From the NCBI GenBank assembly GCA_024699855.1, contig JAMPIQ010000001.1:13330001-13394000 (forward strand): a stretch of DNA of 64,000 nucleotides, in the 5' to 3' direction. The position numbers and the translations under genes are program-made. The stretch's first letter is position 1. Each line of letters starts with the position of its first letter. Below the pieces are notes generated by a model. The model had not been told where the DNA came from. It made no database searches and saw only the letters and a program-made list of their open reading frames with translations. Source of the stretch: Aphelenchoides besseyi (taxonomy: Eukaryota; Nematoda; Chromadorea; Rhabditida; Aphelenchoididae). Shown here one piece after another: positions 32,247 to 43,395 of this stretch.

Positions 32247-32783
32247 CTATTTGCCGCAACCACCTAAACGTTTTTGTTGATGGAATTGGCTTAAAAAACA
32301 AACCTCCACATCCACCTCCGCAGCCACCACCACCACCTCCACATCCACCTGGAAATTTAAAGGTTATACGATTCTTTACTTTGATCCTTACCACCAATTG
32401 GTGCACCGCCTCCAAATCCACCACCACCGCCGCTGAAAAGATTCTTAAAAATACACAAACGTCAAACATACCAGCCTCCACCACAGGCAGGAGCAGGAGG
32501 AGCTAAAAAACAGATTAGTAGACGATTAATTCATGAGAATCTCACGGCATGGTGGAGGACAAGGAGCTGAAACAAGCATCGATTAGTATACGATCGATCA
32601 AACTTTTAAAAAAAAGCAGAGTTTGCGATTTTAGATTGCAAATGAATTGTAACCGATGAACTCTGACGCATAAGAATCAAACAACTCACGAGGACAACAT
32701 CCACCGCCGCCCATTGGTGGAAAACCGAATGAGCTGCAGAGCATCGGGATGGCCAAGAGGATAACGAAGAAGAGCTTTTGCAT
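32247..32783 (-). CDS. Gly/Cys-rich secreted protein (grl-like N-terminal type)
   Basis: Six short exons with introns of about 40-60 nt. A signal peptide (MQKLFFVILLAIPMLCSSFG) leads into FPPMGGGGCCPR, Pro/Cys blocks (APCPPPC, APPAPACGGG) and Gly/Cys repeats (GCGGGGGGCGGGCGG), ending GCGK. This composition is that of the N-terminal half of nematode ground-like (GRL) and related cuticle or secreted proteins. The cysteine-rich ground-like domain itself is absent, so it is either a short family member or an antimicrobial/cuticle-type Gly-rich peptide. The last intron uses gtttgt...tttag and restores a GGCGK ending; reading through it would give an unrelated tail. Confidence 0.7.
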
Positions 32784-32910
32784 CTAAAATCCAGTGTTCA
32801 CAAAAAGAAGTGCCAATTGAATGACGAACCTTGAGAAGTGGAAAGTAGAAGAAGATCAACGAGCTGAGTTGACTTGATTGTCCTTCAAAATTCTCGGCTT
32901 ATATACGAAA
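32784..32910 (-). promoter_or_regulatory. Leader intron and TATA box of the Gly/Cys-rich gene
   Basis: On the minus strand tatataag (plus 32898-32905) is followed by a short leader exon. A GT...ttttag intron then ends one base or so before the start codon at 32783. Confidence 0.5.
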
Positions 32911-34201
32911 TTCATTAGTGGATTTGAGCACCGCCTTGGAATAAAAGTATTCAGCTAGTTGCGTATCTTTGTTTCATATCTTTTGCAAACCTTAACAACA
33001 AGATCTGCAACTTGTTCGTTGAAAGTGGCCCCGCCTTTTGTTTTTACAAACACAAACAACATTCTTGTTGTTTTTTTTATATCCATACTTTGACTATTCG
33101 GCAATTACGTCAATTAACTTAGGAATTATGCTAATTGATTGCGCAACTATTCAATAGAGTTTTGTCGCTTAATTCGTTCGGTTTGTGTATTTGATTCTCG
33201 TGTTATTTTGTCGTTCGCGAACACGTTGCGTACACGTTGCCGTTCTCTACGCTTATCGACTTTCATCAAGCAATTTGTCACGCATGCACGCTCAAAGCCG
33301 GATACCCGAACGTTGGAGCCCGTGCGATATTCATCAAGTTTCTCTTCCGAAAACCTGCTCATCTTCTAAAACAATCCAAGTGCTGATTGATGTCGATTGC
33401 ACTGATACGAACGAAAACATTCGGCGATTTTCGTCGCAGTCTTTTACTCTCGGGCGGCTCAGTTCTATCGTGAGTTTATGTCGACGTGAACGACAAACAA
33501 AAAACCATCTTGTTTCATATTTCTCCACAACATGAAAACACTTGTCCGAGCAACGGGATTGAAATGATCTTTTTTTGAAGGTTTCTAGTCATACGAATAT
33601 TCGGCTTTTGACTTTTTGTTCCTCGAAGAACACTGTAACCACAAGAATTTAAAATCGAAATGCCATAAGAGTTGATTTCAGCCATCAACAATCTTCGCTT
33701 CATGCTTGTCAATCTCGCAAAATGGATACTCGAAGATGGAAATAGGTTTCCGACTAAAATTGAAAAATACACAAAAGACCGTACTCATTAGATGAACAAT
33801 AGCCCACTGCTTAACAGCGTTTTGATTTGCGCAGGTTGAGATTTGAACGTGTCAAACTGAGTAGCAAGACGCTTCAAAATGCACATCAATTTGCAAACAA
33901 CTTGACCAACATAAAGTATTCCACATCTGCTTTAAAAAGCAATCATTAACTGTAGTTTTTGGTTAATAAACCACAAACGTTTGCTTTACAATTTCATTGC
34001 TATCACTTAAAATCTCATATTCAAACCGACATCAGTTGAAAAACGATTTGATCTTTTTATTATAATAACGTGTTTTATTAATTTCGTAAAAAACTGTTAG
34101 AATAAGAGACGTGGTTCCTATAAACCGATCATTAAAAAGATATAAAACCTTCAATTCCATATTCCATCGACTAATCGTAGTAGACTATAAAAACTGAAAG
34201 G
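32911..34201. other. Intergenic region with unsupported frames
   Basis: Frames at 33139-33535 (plus) and 33515-33772 (minus) are open but lack motifs and good splice partners. I do not call genes here. Confidence 0.4.
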
Positions 34202-34240
34202 ATGAACTCTAATTATTTGATTATTTTCGTCCTAAAAGTC

Positions 34241-34580
34241 ATGAAGCTTCTTTTGCTTACGGTTCTTCTCTTCGTTGCCCATGTTGCGGCTGATCATTTA
34301 AGCACCAAGAGTATTCGATCAAAGCTTTCAAAAAACAAACTCAATATGTTTAGATCCACGATTTCGGCATTCTTTGGATCTTCGAAAGCATCAAGTGTCG
34401 GATTCGAACAAACCAAGTAAGTCTAAGAAAAATTGCGCACTGCGATACTTTTCAGAAGTACGACATGTACGACAAATAGGTTCTCAGATCTGCAGCTATG
34501 ATCGTCCTTGCCCTCCGGGATACTATTGCCCGCTTGATCCTGTCCTCGTACCGCAAAGTATCTGTCGTAAAGATCCTTAA
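34241..34580 (+). CDS. Small secreted protein with four-cysteine C-terminal module
   Basis: A signal peptide (MKLLLLTVLLFVAHVAADH) opens a Lys/Ser-rich region. The C-terminal segment QICSYDRPCPPGYYCP followed by VPQSICRKDP has four cysteines spaced like a small EB/EGF-like module. The spacer C-x5-C-x5-C is typical of nematode secreted proteins. The link between the halves is uncertain. The obvious donor (AAgtaagtc) gives the wrong frame, while a donor 18 bases earlier (AAgtgtcgg) to the same acceptor restores it. TATA-like sequence lies near 34140 and AATAAA at 34607. The ATG at 34241 is chosen over that at 34202 because it starts the signal peptide. Confidence 0.6.
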
Positions 34581-34672
34581 GCAATGTATCGCTTAAATGT
34601 TATCAATAAAATCCATCATTTGTTACATCATTTAAGTAGTCGTTTATTGCATACGGAATAGATACACAACTA

Positions 34673-36078
34673 CACTGCGCCTCAAAAGTTTACGACTGGT
34701 ATGATTTTTAGCAGTTTTGTGATAGAACCAATTCGGATACGGGTAAATGACATCTTATTTGAAAGAGCGAACAAAATGCTGATATTATTAGCCAAAAACC
34801 GCTTTAGTTTTCATCAACTGGCTGAGAAAATCGATCATGTTGAAATTTTGTTTGACTTAAAAGTATGCGACCGATTTGTATGGGTGATTGTAAATTATTA
34901 TGGCGTTAAAGAAAGTTTACAAAAAGTTTACCCTAATAACTAGTTGAATTACCGCTTCCTTTAATGACTTCAAAGACGCGTGTCGGCATCGAATTGACCA
35001 AATTCTGTAGCGTCGATCGTGGAACTCGTTTCCAAGCGGCTTCGATTGCAGTTTTGAGTTCCGGAACTGATTGAAATTGTTGGTTGTTGGCGTAAATTTG
35101 TTTCACAAGATAGCTTCACAAATTTTCCACCGGATTTAAGGCCGGCGAACATGCAGGCCAATCGAGCATTTCAATACCGTTCGTCGAAAGCCATTGACGT
35201 GTTTCGCGACTGACGTGGATTGATACGTTGTCTTGTTGAAAGACGTGATTTTGACGTCGATGGCGAACGAAATACGGTCGAACATGTTCGTCAAGAATTT
35301 GCACGTAATTGCTGCTGTTCATCTTCGACGATACAAACACTATCGCAACGGTGCCAGCCGCTGAAAACGACGCTCAAACCTAAAAATTCTTGATGGTTGT
35401 AAAGAAGACTTTTTGACTTACCATAATTGATCCACCGCCGAAAATTCGTCGAGAATTGGATTTGGGCTTTTCGCAAATCGTGCCAGTAAGAATCGAATCC
35501 ATTGAGGCCATCTAACGAGAATTTCTTTTCATCAGAGAACACCATCCAAAATCGCAATTTTAAGTCCGCAGGAAATCGTCGCGCTTACCTTTGACCAGTC
35601 TCGAGCCATGTTGTTCTTGTCAAATTCCAAACGCGCTGATTTGTGGGAATCTTTCAGTCTGGTGCCTTGGCCATTTTCGCTCGAGCAAGATTTTTGCTTC
35701 GATGAATTGAGCGACGGATTGTCTCTTTCGAAACCTCGAGTCCCAGTTCAGCTTTGATTTCGGCGATAGAGGACGCGGTGTTGGAGTTTCTTCGCCAGAT
35801 TCGACGTTCCGATTGTTGAGAGAGTAATCTGGGACGGTCAGTGGACTTCTTCGAACCGTGATTTCGGTAACCCGTCGAGTATCCAACAACCGCCGATTTT
35901 GAGCGCCCAGGTTCCTTTGCGATCCATCCATACGACTTGCCAGCACTTCGATACGCGTCAATTTGGGTCTTTTCGGAAGCGGAAATAAGTGAAGCACTTG
36001 GCATTGTAGAAAAATCGCGTAATAATATCAAAATATGCCGATCGATTTGAAACGGTCGCGAACTTTTAAGGCGCAGCG
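34673..36078 (-). mobile_element. Tc3-like DNA transposon, 1,406 bp, inactive
   Basis: Inverted ends CACTGCGCCTCAAAAGTT (left) and the reverse complement of AACTTTTAAGGCGCAGCG (right) agree over about 25-30 bases with a few mismatches. They are flanked by TA on both sides (34671-34672 and 36079-36080), the target of Tc1/mariner elements. The interior encodes a damaged Tc3-type transposase on the minus strand. Confidence 0.9.
34933..36004 (-). pseudogene. Tc3-like transposase, multiply broken
   Basis: A DDE transposase cuts the inverted ends and joins them at TA. The N-terminus (MPSASLISASEKTQIDAYRS) carries the paired helix-turn-helix DNA-binding region. The catalytic motifs are visible as FSDEKKF, HVFQQDN and NPVEN, with 34 residues between the last D and the E (DD34E). 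Breaks: a frameshift after AKMAKAP; a remnant intron with a good donor but no acceptor before the first catalytic motif; another frameshift before the Gly-rich block; and two TGA codons at positions where the family has Trp (after the block GGGSIM and after NPVENL). A short intron at about 35378-35422 is still recognisable. The copy is dead. Confidence 0.85.
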
Positions 36079-36273
36079 TATTCCAAGTTTTCATTTGTTG
36101 CTTCTACGATTGCAACCGCTTGATTGCAGACAATCAGTTTATTCCAAAATTTTAATCGTTTACATCGTTCAATTGAGGTTACTTGCAAATACTAAATTAA
36201 AAGAAATAACACGATGAATGCAAAATGTGTTTTGAATTAACAAGGCTTTTTGTTTTTACATAAAGTAATAAGC
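36079..36273. other. Spacer between the Tc3-like element and the right arm
   Basis: About 195 bases without recognised content. Confidence 0.5.
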
Positions 36274-36648
36274 CTTGGGGTTGTAGAATACAAATTGTAG
36301 TGTTCTTGGGGATGCATACGTCTTCGCTTACTCTATAATAAAAACTGCTGGTAATTACAAACATTATTCTTACCTTTAAGATACTTAGAACTCGTTTTCG
36401 TTGGTTCAATCGAGATCTTTCTGAAATAAGAAAAAATGTAATTTGTCGTTTGATAATCCAAAACCTATCGGCTTGTAACGACTGCATTCCTCTTGTCCAA
36501 CAAATGCAGCCCATTGTGCCTTTGAATTGCCATTGAAGGTATTTGATTCGTACGGAAACTTTTCTTTAAAATCCGATGACAAGATAGATGTACGTGAATA
36601 AAATGTTGCCAGTGAAGATACCGAAGCTTCCTCACATTGAAATACACT

Positions 36649-36882
36649 TTATTCATTGCCAGACAATTGAATTTCACGATCAAACTCGGAACCGTATTTT
36701 GCCTTCTTGTCGACTTCTTTGTAGACCACACAAGACGATTGTTTATATGCATCAGGATTATCGACCTCTTTTCGCGGAGCAAGAGAAAGTTGCTGTATTT
36801 CTAACCCACCACTATATTTTGCCGCCATTCGGCAAAGTTCGTCGAACGGTATGCGCGAGTTGTTAGATGGATTTGGATTCAT
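36649..36882 (-). CDS. 77-codon conserved frame, right-arm copy
   Basis: Same 77 residues as 12686-12919 (ends FDREIQLSGNE). Upstream acceptor-like sequence is also kept. Nothing further is known. Confidence 0.45.
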   Translation of the reverse strand: MNPNPSNNSRIPFDELCRMAAKYSGGLEIQQLSLAPRKEVDNPDAYKQSSCVVYKEVDKKAKYGSEFDREIQLSGNE

Positions 36883-37809
36883 AGTCTTTGTTACCTAAAA
36901 ATACATCATTACAAATAATCCACTGACTAAAACCCGATCCACATCTTGAAAAAATTAATCACAGTAATCCGTACTCATGACAAATCGTGTGAACTTGAAA
37001 ACTTCGTGCTGTGGTATCCGGACACCCAAATTTGCTATTGTTTTTGATTTACGACAAGCCGACAATTCCTAAAGATTCACTGGTTGACCTTACGTTCATG
37101 AGCGCGTGTAGTTGGTCACAAACCATACCAAACAAACAACGGGGTATTGCGCGCTTGTCAACATGTCACAAATTTGTGGTAAATCGGGATACATAAAAGT
37201 CATAAATAATAAAAGGTCATTCATAAAGTTTGACCGTAATTTCGAACTAGCAGTCAACAAACGGATGAATAAGTTTATCGCAATGAAAACTGTTCCGTTT
37301 AAATACTCAAGCAATCGCGCTTCAAATAGCCGGACGTACGGTTTTCTCTAAGTTTACTCCATGATCATGTTCATTTACATTGTTAAAGAAGCTCAGAGCA
37401 TTACAAACCATGTACGCCGCGCAGTTCCAACCGCTTGCTGTAGAGCTTTTGTGTCGGCTTGCGAAACGGAGAATTGAAAGGATTGAGCGCCGCACTCCTT
37501 TCCGTCCCGTCTCTTATATTCGCCGGCTTTAATAGATCGCGGACAAAGCCAAAGCCAGATTGACCTGACAACCGCGAGAAATTACCGCCGATCAATTAGT
37601 AAATTGATTGTTAAAACCGTTAAAAATTCAAAGTTGGGTATGGAAATCACAAATCAGCTAAACAGAATTCAACCGACAAACAATAAATGCAGTTAATGTT
37701 TTATATCGGTTAATATTGTAGCATTTAGACGCGATCATGAAAAATTTGTTGTCCACTTAGATTAACTATTTATTGAATTGGACTTTTCGGTTTAATAGAA
37801 GAACTCGGC

Positions 37810-37990
37810 TTAGTAGTCTGCTGAAGTAGAAACCGAGAATGTAGATGTTTCGGTTGCTTCGAAAGTTGAATTAATTAGACTATCGACTTCACGTTTAACT
37901 AATCGATCTTCTTCAAATTGACTTGCAGTTGAATTCAGCAATCTCAACAAATGAGCAATGATAGTCGGAATCGCGAACAACGTTCTTATT
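37810..37990 (-). pseudogene. Truncated right-arm copy of the small secreted-protein gene
   Basis: The 3' part is intact and in frame (QFEEDRLVKREVDSLINST, then a stop at 37810-37812). The promoter, signal peptide exon, intron and first part of exon 2 were removed by the larger of the two deletions. It is therefore the reverse of the left copy, which kept the start but lost the C-terminal frame. Confidence 0.7.
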
Positions 37991-38171
37991 TTTGATTTTT
38001 TTCTGGACAAACTATATATTTTCTGAATCCTCACAGTCCCCAAATTTAAATGAGCTCAAAACTAAAATTTTGAAATTTTCGAAAAATTTTGCTTTGGTCC
38101 CCCCTTGTGTCGCTTTTTGGGCAGCTTTCAATTTAAAGAAAAATCTTTGTTAACAAGAGAAAACTCAACAT

Positions 38172-38500
38172 TCAACGAATCTCGACTTGTGCGCCTTCTC
38201 GATCAATGCACGTTTGAAGTCGACGAGCAAAGTTGACGGCAATTCGTTCTCTCATCGGCCGATTTTGACGAATTTGATCCGCGGCTTCTTCAATAGCCGC
38301 TCGCAATTGGCCAGGCAGACGGACAAAAAAGTAACAATAACAGTCGAATATCAGGATAAATGAGGCGCAACGGCGCAAAAAAATCGGAACCGAATCACGA
38401 CCCGCAAAAGAAGAGAGTCTCGGCAAGCGGATCGCTTACTCACTTGGCTATCACTGCACATTTTCAGTTGCTCCATTTCTGAAGGACTATAGTTGGGCCA
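38172..38500 (-). mobile_element. Internally deleted mariner-like transposon with DDE transposase C-terminus
   Basis: The minus-strand frame ends QLRAAIEEAADQIRQNRPMR, then RRLQTCIDREGAQVEIR and stop. This is the usual last helix of DDE_3 (IS630/mariner-like) transposases, where an arginine-rich segment precedes a short Gly-x-x-hydrophobic end. Upstream, near 38489, the sequence tatagttgggccaaac resembles the TACAGGGTGGGCC type of end. The catalytic core is missing, so this is a deletion derivative. Its 3' tail is shared with the left arm (10597-10841). Confidence 0.55.
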
Positions 38501-38698
38501 AACTTTAAAGCGCTATAACTTCTTTATAAGCACTATTTGCTAGAAACAGAAATCACCTTTTTAATAACAACTTTTCAGCGCGCATCAAATGAGTTATAAC
38601 ACGTCCCAAAAACCCACCGCCTTTTCGTGCACTTCCCTTGTTAGTCATTCATTTTGATTTCGACTTTTGAATTTGGCGGTGTTTTTCGTCGTTTCCCA
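38501..38698. other. Upstream flank of CLN3
   Basis: No gene or repeat recognised in these 200 bases. Confidence 0.4.
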
Positions 38699-40518
38699 AT
38701 GTCAATTCGTATTATCGACAAAGTTCGTGAATATATCGCTTTCTGGTACGTTCAACGACGTTCATTTCATATTTACAGCTTGCCATAGGGTATTTGGCTT
38801 ATCGAATAATTTTATCTACATTGTAATGTTGAGTGCAGCAGAAACAATTATGAATCAAGGAAAGAAAGATTCGGAGTTTTTTTTTGGCGGAGGCAAATGT
38901 TCAGTAGGTTCCTGCGTATTCAGCATCATTTGATGTTTTTCAGGCAAAAATTGAGCGTCGAACTTGCACAACCGAGTCTTTGGGCTACGTTCTATTGGCT
39001 GATATTGTGCCATGCCTTCTGATGAAGATGATCTATCCATTCATCGGAAAATACGTTCCAATGACGTAGCAAGGATTTCTCTTTAGTTGGATATTTTTTT
39101 CAGGATTCTCCATGTTGTCGTTTGTATACTTCAAGCTGCAAGTTTGATTATTGTGGCGTTTGCTTCTAACACACTCGTCGCTCTAATTGGCGTTGGACTT
39201 ACTAGCGCCGGAAGCGGTCTTGGCGAATCGTTTCTTCTCGCGTTAACTTCTTTCTATTCGACGCAAACAATCGGAGCGTGGTCATCAGGAACTGGAGGTT
39301 GATGATTGAAATTCAAACAAAGACAACAATCTTTAGGTGCCGGTCTTTTCGGGTCATTAATCTACGGTTCGATAAAAGGTTTTTGTCTTTCTTATTATTT
39401 TTTAGCTCTTTTGACCGAGCCACATCTTGCCAATCTTTCACCACGTACAACGATGCTCATAATGCTTGTTGTACCGGTGATCTTCTTTTTAACGTAAGTT
39501 TCATCGGATAACACGAGAGACCATTCTTATAGTTATTTCACAATCCTAACAAGTGTTCCGACCATTCACGAGATTGCCGTCTCTCAATCTCAATATCCTT
39601 GTGAACAACGCATGTTACGAACTCTCGACAACACGAAGACGGCTATCGAACTCGATTCTACAACAACCGCATCTGACGGCGAATCAAACAGCGCTGTGCT
39701 CAGTGATACTTCGACTCGAACGGCTGAAGAAATCAAGTTCATAGAGAAAGTGCGTCTTGTTTTAGTAAGTCAATTGGTCAGCGTGTTAATCTCTTGATTC
39801 CAAGCCATTAGTCAAGTACATGATTCCTTTGACGTTGATTTACTTTGCCGAGTACTTGATCAATCAAGGACTTGTAAGTTGAAAGCGACTTTAAAATTAA
39901 TTTAATTTTCAGATCGTTTTCTTGGTTTTTGATTGCGCTCATGGACTCGGCCTTTCACGGTAAACTTTGACTTCAACATATCAGTCAAATGTCTTTCAGT
40001 GAGTCACAGTATCGTTGGTATCAAGCTCTCTATCAAATTGGTGTGTTCATTTCGCGTTCATCAATTCATTTCCTTCGTCTTCCACTCTATATTCTGATCA
40101 TATTGACGGTTTTACAGGTGAATCCGATGAAGTGATAGAGTTAATCAGATAACTTTTAGTGGATGAACACTGCATTCTTCTTCTGCGATGCAATCTATTC
40201 ATTTGTACCGCACATCTGCATCATCTTTGCGTTGATTCTGTTCGAAGGCTTTTTTGGAGGGTGAGTGATGAATAATGACATTTTTTGGAGCTTAATCGCA
40301 GTGCTTCCTACGTCAACACTTTTTACCAAATTCATGTCCAAATTCATCCATTGGTTCGCGAATTCTCGTTAAGTTTTGCGACACTTGCTGATGGTATAGG
40401 TAATGCATATCTGCGATGATCTACAAACGTTAGACTGTTTACAGGTATCGTATTAGCGGGAATTTTCGCCATTCCCACTCATAATTTTGTTTGCAAAACG
40501 CTTTTGCATCGAACGTAA
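38699..40518 (+). CDS. cln-3: CLN3 (battenin) lysosomal membrane protein
   Basis: CLN3 is a multi-pass lysosomal membrane protein whose loss causes juvenile Batten disease in people. C. elegans has several paralogues, and which one this matches is not resolved. Exon 1 starts MSIRIIDKVREYIAFW and splices (donor 38746, acceptor after ccatag) to VFGLSNNFIYIVMLSAAE, the strongly conserved first helix block. Further conserved blocks are GYVLLADIVPCLLMKM, GSGLGESFLLALTSFYSTQT, WSSGTGGAGLFGSLIYG, FAEYLINQGL, YRWYQALYQIGVFISRSS and PLYILIILTVLQ. About ten helices are covered by some nine exons with introns of 35-50 nt. The stop is at 40516-40518, after KTLLHRT. No break was seen. Confidence 0.92.
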
Positions 40519-40672
40519 TAAACGTTTTTTGTGCAAATCCAAGTTGAGATTCGAACGTACTTTTAATCGGACGCTTTGCGAGTTCTGCTTCCCAGTATTC
40601 GGCCACGATTCTCGAAAGCTCTTCACAAAACGTTTCGTATTCTTTCTATTTGGCGGGTGGTCGTACACGGCG

Positions 40673-41055
40673 ATGGTGGAACGGACGACGGCTACAAAAA
40701 TAGACCCGCCCAATGATTATCGTCAAAAAACTTCCTCGGAGGCCGTGCTTCGAATCGAACTTTACATTTCCAGGTATACGAGATGACCGATACCATCAAT
40801 TTGCTGCTTTGGCATTTTCGGTCCAAAAGATGGGACTCCAGATGTAGTCGACTGGCAAAAGCGTCTTCTGATCAAAACAGAAGTCTGCATTTCAATCGCG
40901 AAGCTTCGACAGTAAACAAAAAACAATTTGGAAAAACAAACGAACACACTAATTTGTTCTTTCATTATAGTTGTCCAAAGGAAAAGGTCAAAGACAATTA
41001 TCACTTCCAATCTTTCACCTTTGAATGCACGAACAACCAGTCGGTTGAATTTTAA
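40673..41055 (+). CDS. Possible short gene between CLN3 and the Gln/Ser-rich gene
   Basis: The frame starting MVERTTATKIDPPNDYRQKT reaches a splice-like aggtatac. Downstream, GPKDGTPDVVDWQKRLLIK, EVCISIAKLR and, after a good GT-AG intron, CPKEKVKDNYHFQSFTFE form a coherent protein end with a stop at 41053-41055. The two parts do not join in one frame by any canonical intron that I can place, so a single-base change may lie near 40820. No family recognised. Confidence 0.35.
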
Positions 41056-41075
41056 TGAGACGGCACCCAGTTGAC

Positions 41076-43290
41076 ATGTCCGGAAATCGAAATGATTCAA
41101 TCGAACGTAAGTTTTTATCAAAAGTTTCAAACCGAAATTTTAATTAACGTGTTTGTAGGTAGAAACTACGGTTGCACACGTGCCGGTGAACGAGTAAAAG
41201 TCAGGAATCTATCGACAACATCACAGCAATCCATGTACGAGAAAATGTTCCAAATTTCGCCGCAACAAACTTCTCAATCTGCATTTGAAGACCATAGACG
41301 TTCGTCCGTAGTTTCGGTCGACCAGCTGAGCATTGTAAGTGAACAAAACTTGTATTCACCACAACTAATTCCACAAACTCCCTTATCATCTTCAACTGCA
41401 ACTTCACAACGTTCGTCCTTGGATGCAACTGCGTATTCAGCGTTCTTCTTTAAAAGTCAACAACCTTCGATGCCACTAACTTTTCCAATGAAAAACTACG
41501 TGGTTCAGCAAACAAACAGTTCACCAGCTGATCTCAACCCACCACTTAACTTTCAATCGAATCAAATTCTGCCGACAACAAGTGTATTCGATGTTAAAGA
41601 CTCAAAATCCGAACGCCAAAAACGTAAATCGGGTGTTCAACTATGCGACGAATTGGCCGGTCAATCTTTCACTACAGCATCAAGTTTACTCCATCAAACA
41701 ACGTCGATAAAAACCTCCAACAATTCATCTGTTGCATCTCAACAACAAGCGAGTTCACGAATATCGAAAAACGAATCTACGGAGTTCAAACAGTGGTTGG
41801 ATCAAAATCCCAACGTCAATCAACATTTGAATCAATCGACCAACAAACTTCTCGAATTGCTTGCAGCTCCACAATCCGGTAGTTATGTCCCGCCGATTCC
41901 GTTGCCGTCATTCAACGAGATGATCGGCCACTTGTATTGGATGTCAATCTTTATTTTGGGGATGATTTCGAACTTAAAACTGCCGCTTGAAATCTTAATG
42001 AACTACAAACCGGAAGCTCTCACCGGTCTGCAACACATGATGTCGAGTCATCCGAAAGAGGAGTCATTACAAACCCTGAAAACTCAACAAGAACTGCTAC
42101 TAATGCATTTGAATCGTGAATGCGCTCGTTCTCAACAAACAAACGAACCGACGAAATCCAGGCCAAAACAACATTACCGCTCAGAAAACGCCAAGAAAAA
42201 CAAGAAGTGTGGTCGTGAAGAATCGAAACGACGATTTTTGTCAACAAGTACACATCGTCCCGTCTCCTCTCTATTGAATAAGATATGCAGATCATCAACC
42301 TCATCATTCAGACATCAAAATTTGATGGCAGCAATAGCGGAACGTCAATCACGCATGCACAGTAAATGGTTGGAGACCCGAGACGCTCAAAACGAACAAG
42401 AGACGAACCTTGAAAACGAAAATTCACGATTTTCACATGAGAGTTTACGTCTGCAAAAACTTCGCGAGCAACAGATCGCAGATTTCCAACAATTACCGGA
42501 ATATATTCAACGTCAAATTTTGGATATTCAAATGCATTCACTTTTGGCACACGAATCGTCCGCTCACTTGTTACCGACCACTGTTCGTCACGATCAAGAA
42601 AGCAATTTGTTATCAATGTTACAGCAAGAACAATTTGCGTCCCAATTTCATCAATCACCATGCAAACCAAATGGTTTGAAAGTCTCCGGCGAAAGAATCA
42701 TTAGAGAACTGTTGGCCGCTCATTGGCAGCGAATGCATCAACAACAAAATGAAAATCAATCTCCCGAAGTGGTTTGCCCCGACTCAATGCCCGGACCTTC
42801 AAATTTCAAACCTTTACACGTATTTTCAACCGAAACGCCGACAACTGAAACATTTCAGTCAGCGGAAACGGACGCCAACTGTTCGACTCCACCACCAAAA
42901 ATCGATTCCGTGGTTAATGAGCCGCAGAACAAAGTGGACATTCAATTGGAGAATGGCGACCATCTCAGAGATTTACCGGTGATTTCACCACAAGAAGATC
43001 CAATGGAAATTTCGCTTCACACTCAAAACGAACGTTTCACACGTTTACAAACTACTCCAACGGTTACAGTCGAGTCAACTCAAGCAACCCCGTCGTTTTC
43101 CGTCGATTCGTTGATTTCCGTTCCACGTTCCTCATTCCAACAATCAACTCAAGACTTAAATTCGACTGCCAACTCAACGTTCGCGTATTTCAATTTCTTT
43201 CCAACAACTTCGACTTTCTATCCTCCACCTTTGGACTTATTCAAAGTCTTGACGGAAACAACTGATGTTCAAGTTTCATCGAAAACGTAA
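41076..43290 (+). CDS. Large Gln/Ser/Thr-rich protein, about 720 aa (unrecognised)
   Basis: A 31-base first coding exon (MSGNRNDSIE) joins exon 2 at 41159. From there one uninterrupted exon runs to 43290. The N-terminal 200 residues are Ser/Gln-rich. A more ordered segment near residue 260 reads PPIPLPSFNEMIGHLYWMSI. Basic patches (QKRKSG; ENAKKNKKCGREESKRRF) could serve nuclear import. Gln-rich helical stretches (LREQQIADFQQLPEYIQRQI; MHQQQNENQ) recur, and the C-terminus is Thr/Pro-rich. The long single exon is unusual for this window. Composition fits a transcription cofactor or RNP component, which is inference; no domain recognised. Its end lies about 105 bases from the end of the convergent receptor gene. 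Confidence 0.7.
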
Positions 43291-43395
43291 GCTAACAATT
43301 CTTACAACATTCGAATGCCCATTTCAGAGACTCATGATTACAACCTTTGCGTTACAAGTTCATAGTTGTTTTTTCAATCGTTAGTTTTCATAAGT

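Larger units (their letters stand above)
36274..38181 (-). repeat. Right arm of the inverted duplication, Helitron-free
   Basis: Reverse complement of 10597-18927 without the Helitron and without two internal segments (counterparts of about 10815-11010 and 11056-11645). Each missing segment is bounded in the left arm by short direct repeats (atca; tgcaagtcaattt). The Helitron target is intact here as ACATTTTTTC in reverse complement. Confidence 0.9.

Noticed and set aside
33139..33535. Two overlapping plus-strand frames of 76 and 116 codons
   Set aside because: No start context, splice partners or motif, and an equally open minus frame across the same bases.
10597..38181. A single giant transposon (Polinton/Maverick type) bounded by the inverted arms
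   Set aside because: The interval contains ordinary host genes and a 5S gene, and no DNA polymerase B, integrase, packaging ATPase or capsid-like genes.
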